From: an uncultured Flavobacteriales bacterium
GTDB lineage: Bacteria > Bacteroidota > Bacteroidia > Flavobacteriales > UBA1820
Assembly (NCBI GenBank): GCA_959608625.1
Contig: CAUHQV010000020.1
Span: forward strand, 1-44,002
DNA: 44,002 nucleotides
Direction: 5' to 3'
This document shows positions 42,077 through 44,002 of the stretch, in pieces; position 1 is the first letter of the stretch, and each line of letters starts with the position of its first letter. Below the pieces are notes generated by a model, which had not been told where the DNA came from, made no database searches, and saw only the letters and a program-made list of their open reading frames with translations. A program made the position numbers and the translations under genes.

Positions 42077-43060
42077 TCAGACCTCTTTTTTCTCTTTATA
42101 GGCATCCCAAGCCAAAGCCGCCGAGCCCAAAATAGCCACGTTCCCCCCGAGATTGGACAGTAACACATTCACCTTGTTCTTGTAAATGTGCAGCATAGAT
42201 TCTTCCATCGCCTCTTCGGTAGGCTTGCGGAGGATTTCCCCGGCCCGTGCCACACCTCCGAACAGGATAAAGGCTTTGGGCGACGAAAAAGCCACGAAAT
42301 TGGCCAGTGCCTTCCCGAGTGTTTTGGCCGTGCGGCGGAAAGCCTCACGGGCGATCACATCCCCTTCTTCGGCCGCTTCGTAGATTTTGGCGGAGGTCAG
42401 CTCATCGTACGGGATACCGCGCAACACACTGTCTATCATTTCATCGGCCAGCAAGTCCATGACCGTGCGACGGATACCGTTGGCCGAGCAGTAGGCCTCC
42501 AGACAGCCCCGGCGGCCACAGCCGCACACGCGTCCGCCTTCCTTGATGATCACATGGCCGAGCTCCCCGGCGAAGCCGTCATGTCCGTACACCAACTTCC
42601 CGTCCACAACGATACCGCTGCCTACGCCTGTACCCAGGGTGATGACGATAAAATCCTTCAGCCCTTTGGCTGTCCCGAAGAGCATTTCGCCCATCGCGGC
42701 CGCATTGGCGTCGTTGGTAAGGACGGCCGGTACACCCAGGTTTTGCTGGATGAGGGCCGCCACGCGGAGCACCCCTTTCCATGGCAGGTTCACCGCAAAT
42801 TCGATGGCCCCACTGAAGAAATTCCCGTCCGGGGCGCCGATCCCGGCACCGATCAGTTCGAGGTCTTTTCCGCAATTCGCCTGGGATTTCCGGATTTCTG
42901 CGCAGAGGCGTTCTATGTATTGTTCGAAACCTTCTTCGTTGTTCTCGCTTTTGAGAACCGTAGGGATGGAAGATTCACAGTAAATCTTCCCTTCTTTGTC
43001 CACAAAGCCGTACTTGGTGTTCGTTCCGCCTATGTCGATACCTAAAGCTACTTTTTTCAT
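42077..43060 (-). CDS. ROK-family sugar kinase (glucokinase-like), copy 2
   Basis: 327 residues. Same motifs as copy 1: 'LGIDIGGTNTKYGFVDKEGK', 'PAVLTNDANAAAMGEMLFG', 'VITLGTGVGSGIVVDG' and the zinc signature 'GELGHVIIKEGGRVCGCGRR'. The copies diverge mostly in residues 33-62 ('TVLKSENNEEGFEQYIERLC' here) and in the C-terminal domain around 210-230, parts that could shift substrate preference or stability. Tandem duplicate; which sugar each prefers cannot be read. Confidence 0.93.
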   Translation of the reverse strand: MKKVALGIDIGGTNTKYGFVDKEGKIYCESSIPTVLKSENNEEGFEQYIERLCAEIRKSQANCGKDLELIGAGIGAPDGNFFSGAIEFAVNLPWKGVLRVAALIQQNLGVPAVLTNDANAAAMGEMLFGTAKGLKDFIVITLGTGVGSGIVVDGKLVYGHDGFAGELGHVIIKEGGRVCGCGRRGCLEAYCSANGIRRTVMDLLADEMIDSVLRGIPYDELTSAKIYEAAEEGDVIAREAFRRTAKTLGKALANFVAFSSPKAFILFGGVARAGEILRKPTEEAMEESMLHIYKNKVNVLLSNLGGNVAILGSAALAWDAYKEKKEV

Positions 43061-43198
43061 TGCATGAGTGTTTTAGTACGTTACTCTATGCAAGGTACGT
43101 ATTTTTACATCCGGGGCAAAAAAGATCGGAGGAAAAAATGCCTGAGGAAAAGGGCAACGCCACCGTCGTCAAGGTAGCCCGGGAACAATGTCATTTTA

Positions 43199-44002
43199 TC
43201 AGGTATTTTGCAGGCCATCGAGTTCCTCCTGTGCCTTTTCCCAGCGGGCCATATGGTCTTCGAGGGATTGCTTGAGGTGCTTGTATTTTTCAAAATCGTC
43301 CTGGGAGGGCACATATCCGGCCGTAGCGAAAGCAGTATCCATGGCGGCGATCTCTTTCTCGAAACGCTCGATCTCCTGCTCCTCTTTTTTTACGGTGTTC
43401 TGCACCCGGCGCAGGTTCTTCTCCGCTTCCTTCTTATCGGCCCAGGATAGGTCTTTCTCATCCTGTGCGGCCGTTTTTTGGGGTTCCTTAGCCGCCGATT
43501 GCTCCTTGACGGATTTCGATTCGCAGAGTTCCATATCGCGGAATGAATCCACCTTACGCTGGGAAAGATAAAAGCCGATATCGCCCAGATATTCCTTGAT
43601 ATGCCCGTCGCGGAATTCATAAGTCTTGTTCGTGAGCCCTGAAAGGAAATCACGGTCGTGGGACACCAGGATGAGCGTCCCGTCGAAAGATTCGAGCGCC
43701 TGTTTGAGGATGGCCTTCGAACGGATATCCAGGTGGTTGGTCGGTTCGTCCATAATCAGCACATTGAACGGGCGCACCAGCATTTTGCACAGCGCCAGAC
43801 GGCCGCGCTCACCGCCGGAAAGTACTTTCACCTTTTTCTCGATCGCATCGCCGGAGAACAGGAAACTGCCCAGCAGGTCACGCGACTTCGGGCGCATGGC
43901 TTCGGTCGCCTCGTCCTCGATGGTCTGGATGAGGGTCTTTTCCATATCGAGGGTCTCTTTCTGATTCTGCGCATAGTACCCGACATGTACGTTGTGGCCT
44001 AT
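43199..44002 (-). CDS. ABC-F ATPase, C-terminal part (cut by window edge)
   Basis: About 267 codons are visible; the frame is open to base 44002 and continues beyond ('GHNVHVGYYAQNQKETLDME' at the edge). Contains the second ABC domain's signature 'LSGGERGRLALCKML', Walker B 'VLIMDEPTNHLDI' and H-loop 'LVSHDRDFL', then a charged coiled-coil tail ('DKKEAEKNLRRVQNTVKKEE', 'LEDHMARWEKAQEELDGL'). No membrane segments. The tail and motifs fit the Uup/YdiF-like ABC-F proteins that act on ribosomes; which subgroup is not decidable from this part. Confidence 0.92.
   Translation of the reverse strand: MGHNVHVGYYAQNQKETLDMEKTLIQTIEDEATEAMRPKSRDLLGSFLFSGDAIEKKVKVLSGGERGRLALCKMLVRPFNVLIMDEPTNHLDIRSKAILKQALESFDGTLILVSHDRDFLSGLTNKTYEFRDGHIKEYLGDIGFYLSQRKVDSFRDMELCESKSVKEQSAAKEPQKTAAQDEKDLSWADKKEAEKNLRRVQNTVKKEEQEIERFEKEIAAMDTAFATAGYVPSQDDFEKYKHLKQSLEDHMARWEKAQEELDGLQNT

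Overview
The window looks like a chromosomal segment of a Bacteroidales bacterium of about 50% GC, most likely from the Rikenellaceae/Alistipes neighbourhood; the genus is inference. The basis is a TonB-dependent receptor with DUF4249 partner, DUF4270 beside a starch-synthase-like fragment, DUF3089, a LytTR regulator, a Nudix-type (NrtR/AraR-like) regulator, and repeated upstream copies of the Bacteroidetes -7 element TAnnTTTG, several spaced from a -33 TTG. No CRISPR array, rRNA or intact insertion sequence was seen.

Layout, 1-8.5 kb (all minus strand): the start of a DUF4249-like lipoprotein (cut by the edge), a TonB-dependent receptor and a small exported protein form one operon. Then come a purple-acid-phosphatase-like metallophosphoesterase, a TraB/GumN lipoprotein, and a DUF3089 esterase-like lipoprotein behind an XRE regulator. 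8.5-14.1 kb: a complete tripartite RND efflux operon (fusion protein, AcrB-type pump, TolC-type channel) with stop/start overlaps. 14.3-20.3 kb: a tight six-gene envelope operon (cysteine desulfidase, diacylglycerol-kinase-like lipid kinase, LTA-synthase-like sulfatase, MscS channel, fluoride channel, zinc-ribbon protein). 20.4-24.3 kb: DUF4270 lipoprotein with a truncated GT5 glycogen-synthase-like protein, then mnmA.

24.3-28.6 kb: a small basic-tailed protein and a WG-repeat protein on plus; a KtrA/TrkA-like K+ channel gating subunit and the first of two exported paralogues on minus. 28.6-34 kb: the second exported paralogue, whose reading frame runs through its own terminator; a divergent Lrp/AsnC regulator; and two tandem exported metallophosphoesterase-PQQ beta-propeller fusions. 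34.1-38.7 kb (plus): a Nudix-type regulator, a YihY membrane protein and a LytTR regulator lacking the phospho-acceptor Asp form an operon, followed by groES-groEL behind a sequence that fits a sigma-54 (-24/-12) promoter.

39-44 kb: a pyruvoyl-type histidine decarboxylase (the histamine-forming enzyme best known from Gram-positive bacteria) with a roughly 240-base leader and its own terminator; an AT-rich decayed stretch with an acyltransferase-3 remnant next to a tRNA-Leu(UAG); two tandem ROK sugar kinases; and the 3' part of an ABC-F ATPase running off the right edge. The most noteworthy items are the histidine decarboxylase, the phosphoesterase-propeller pair with its divergent regulator, the atypical LytTR receiver, the sigma-54-like groESL promoter, and the LTA-synthase-like/lipid-kinase/MscS operon.
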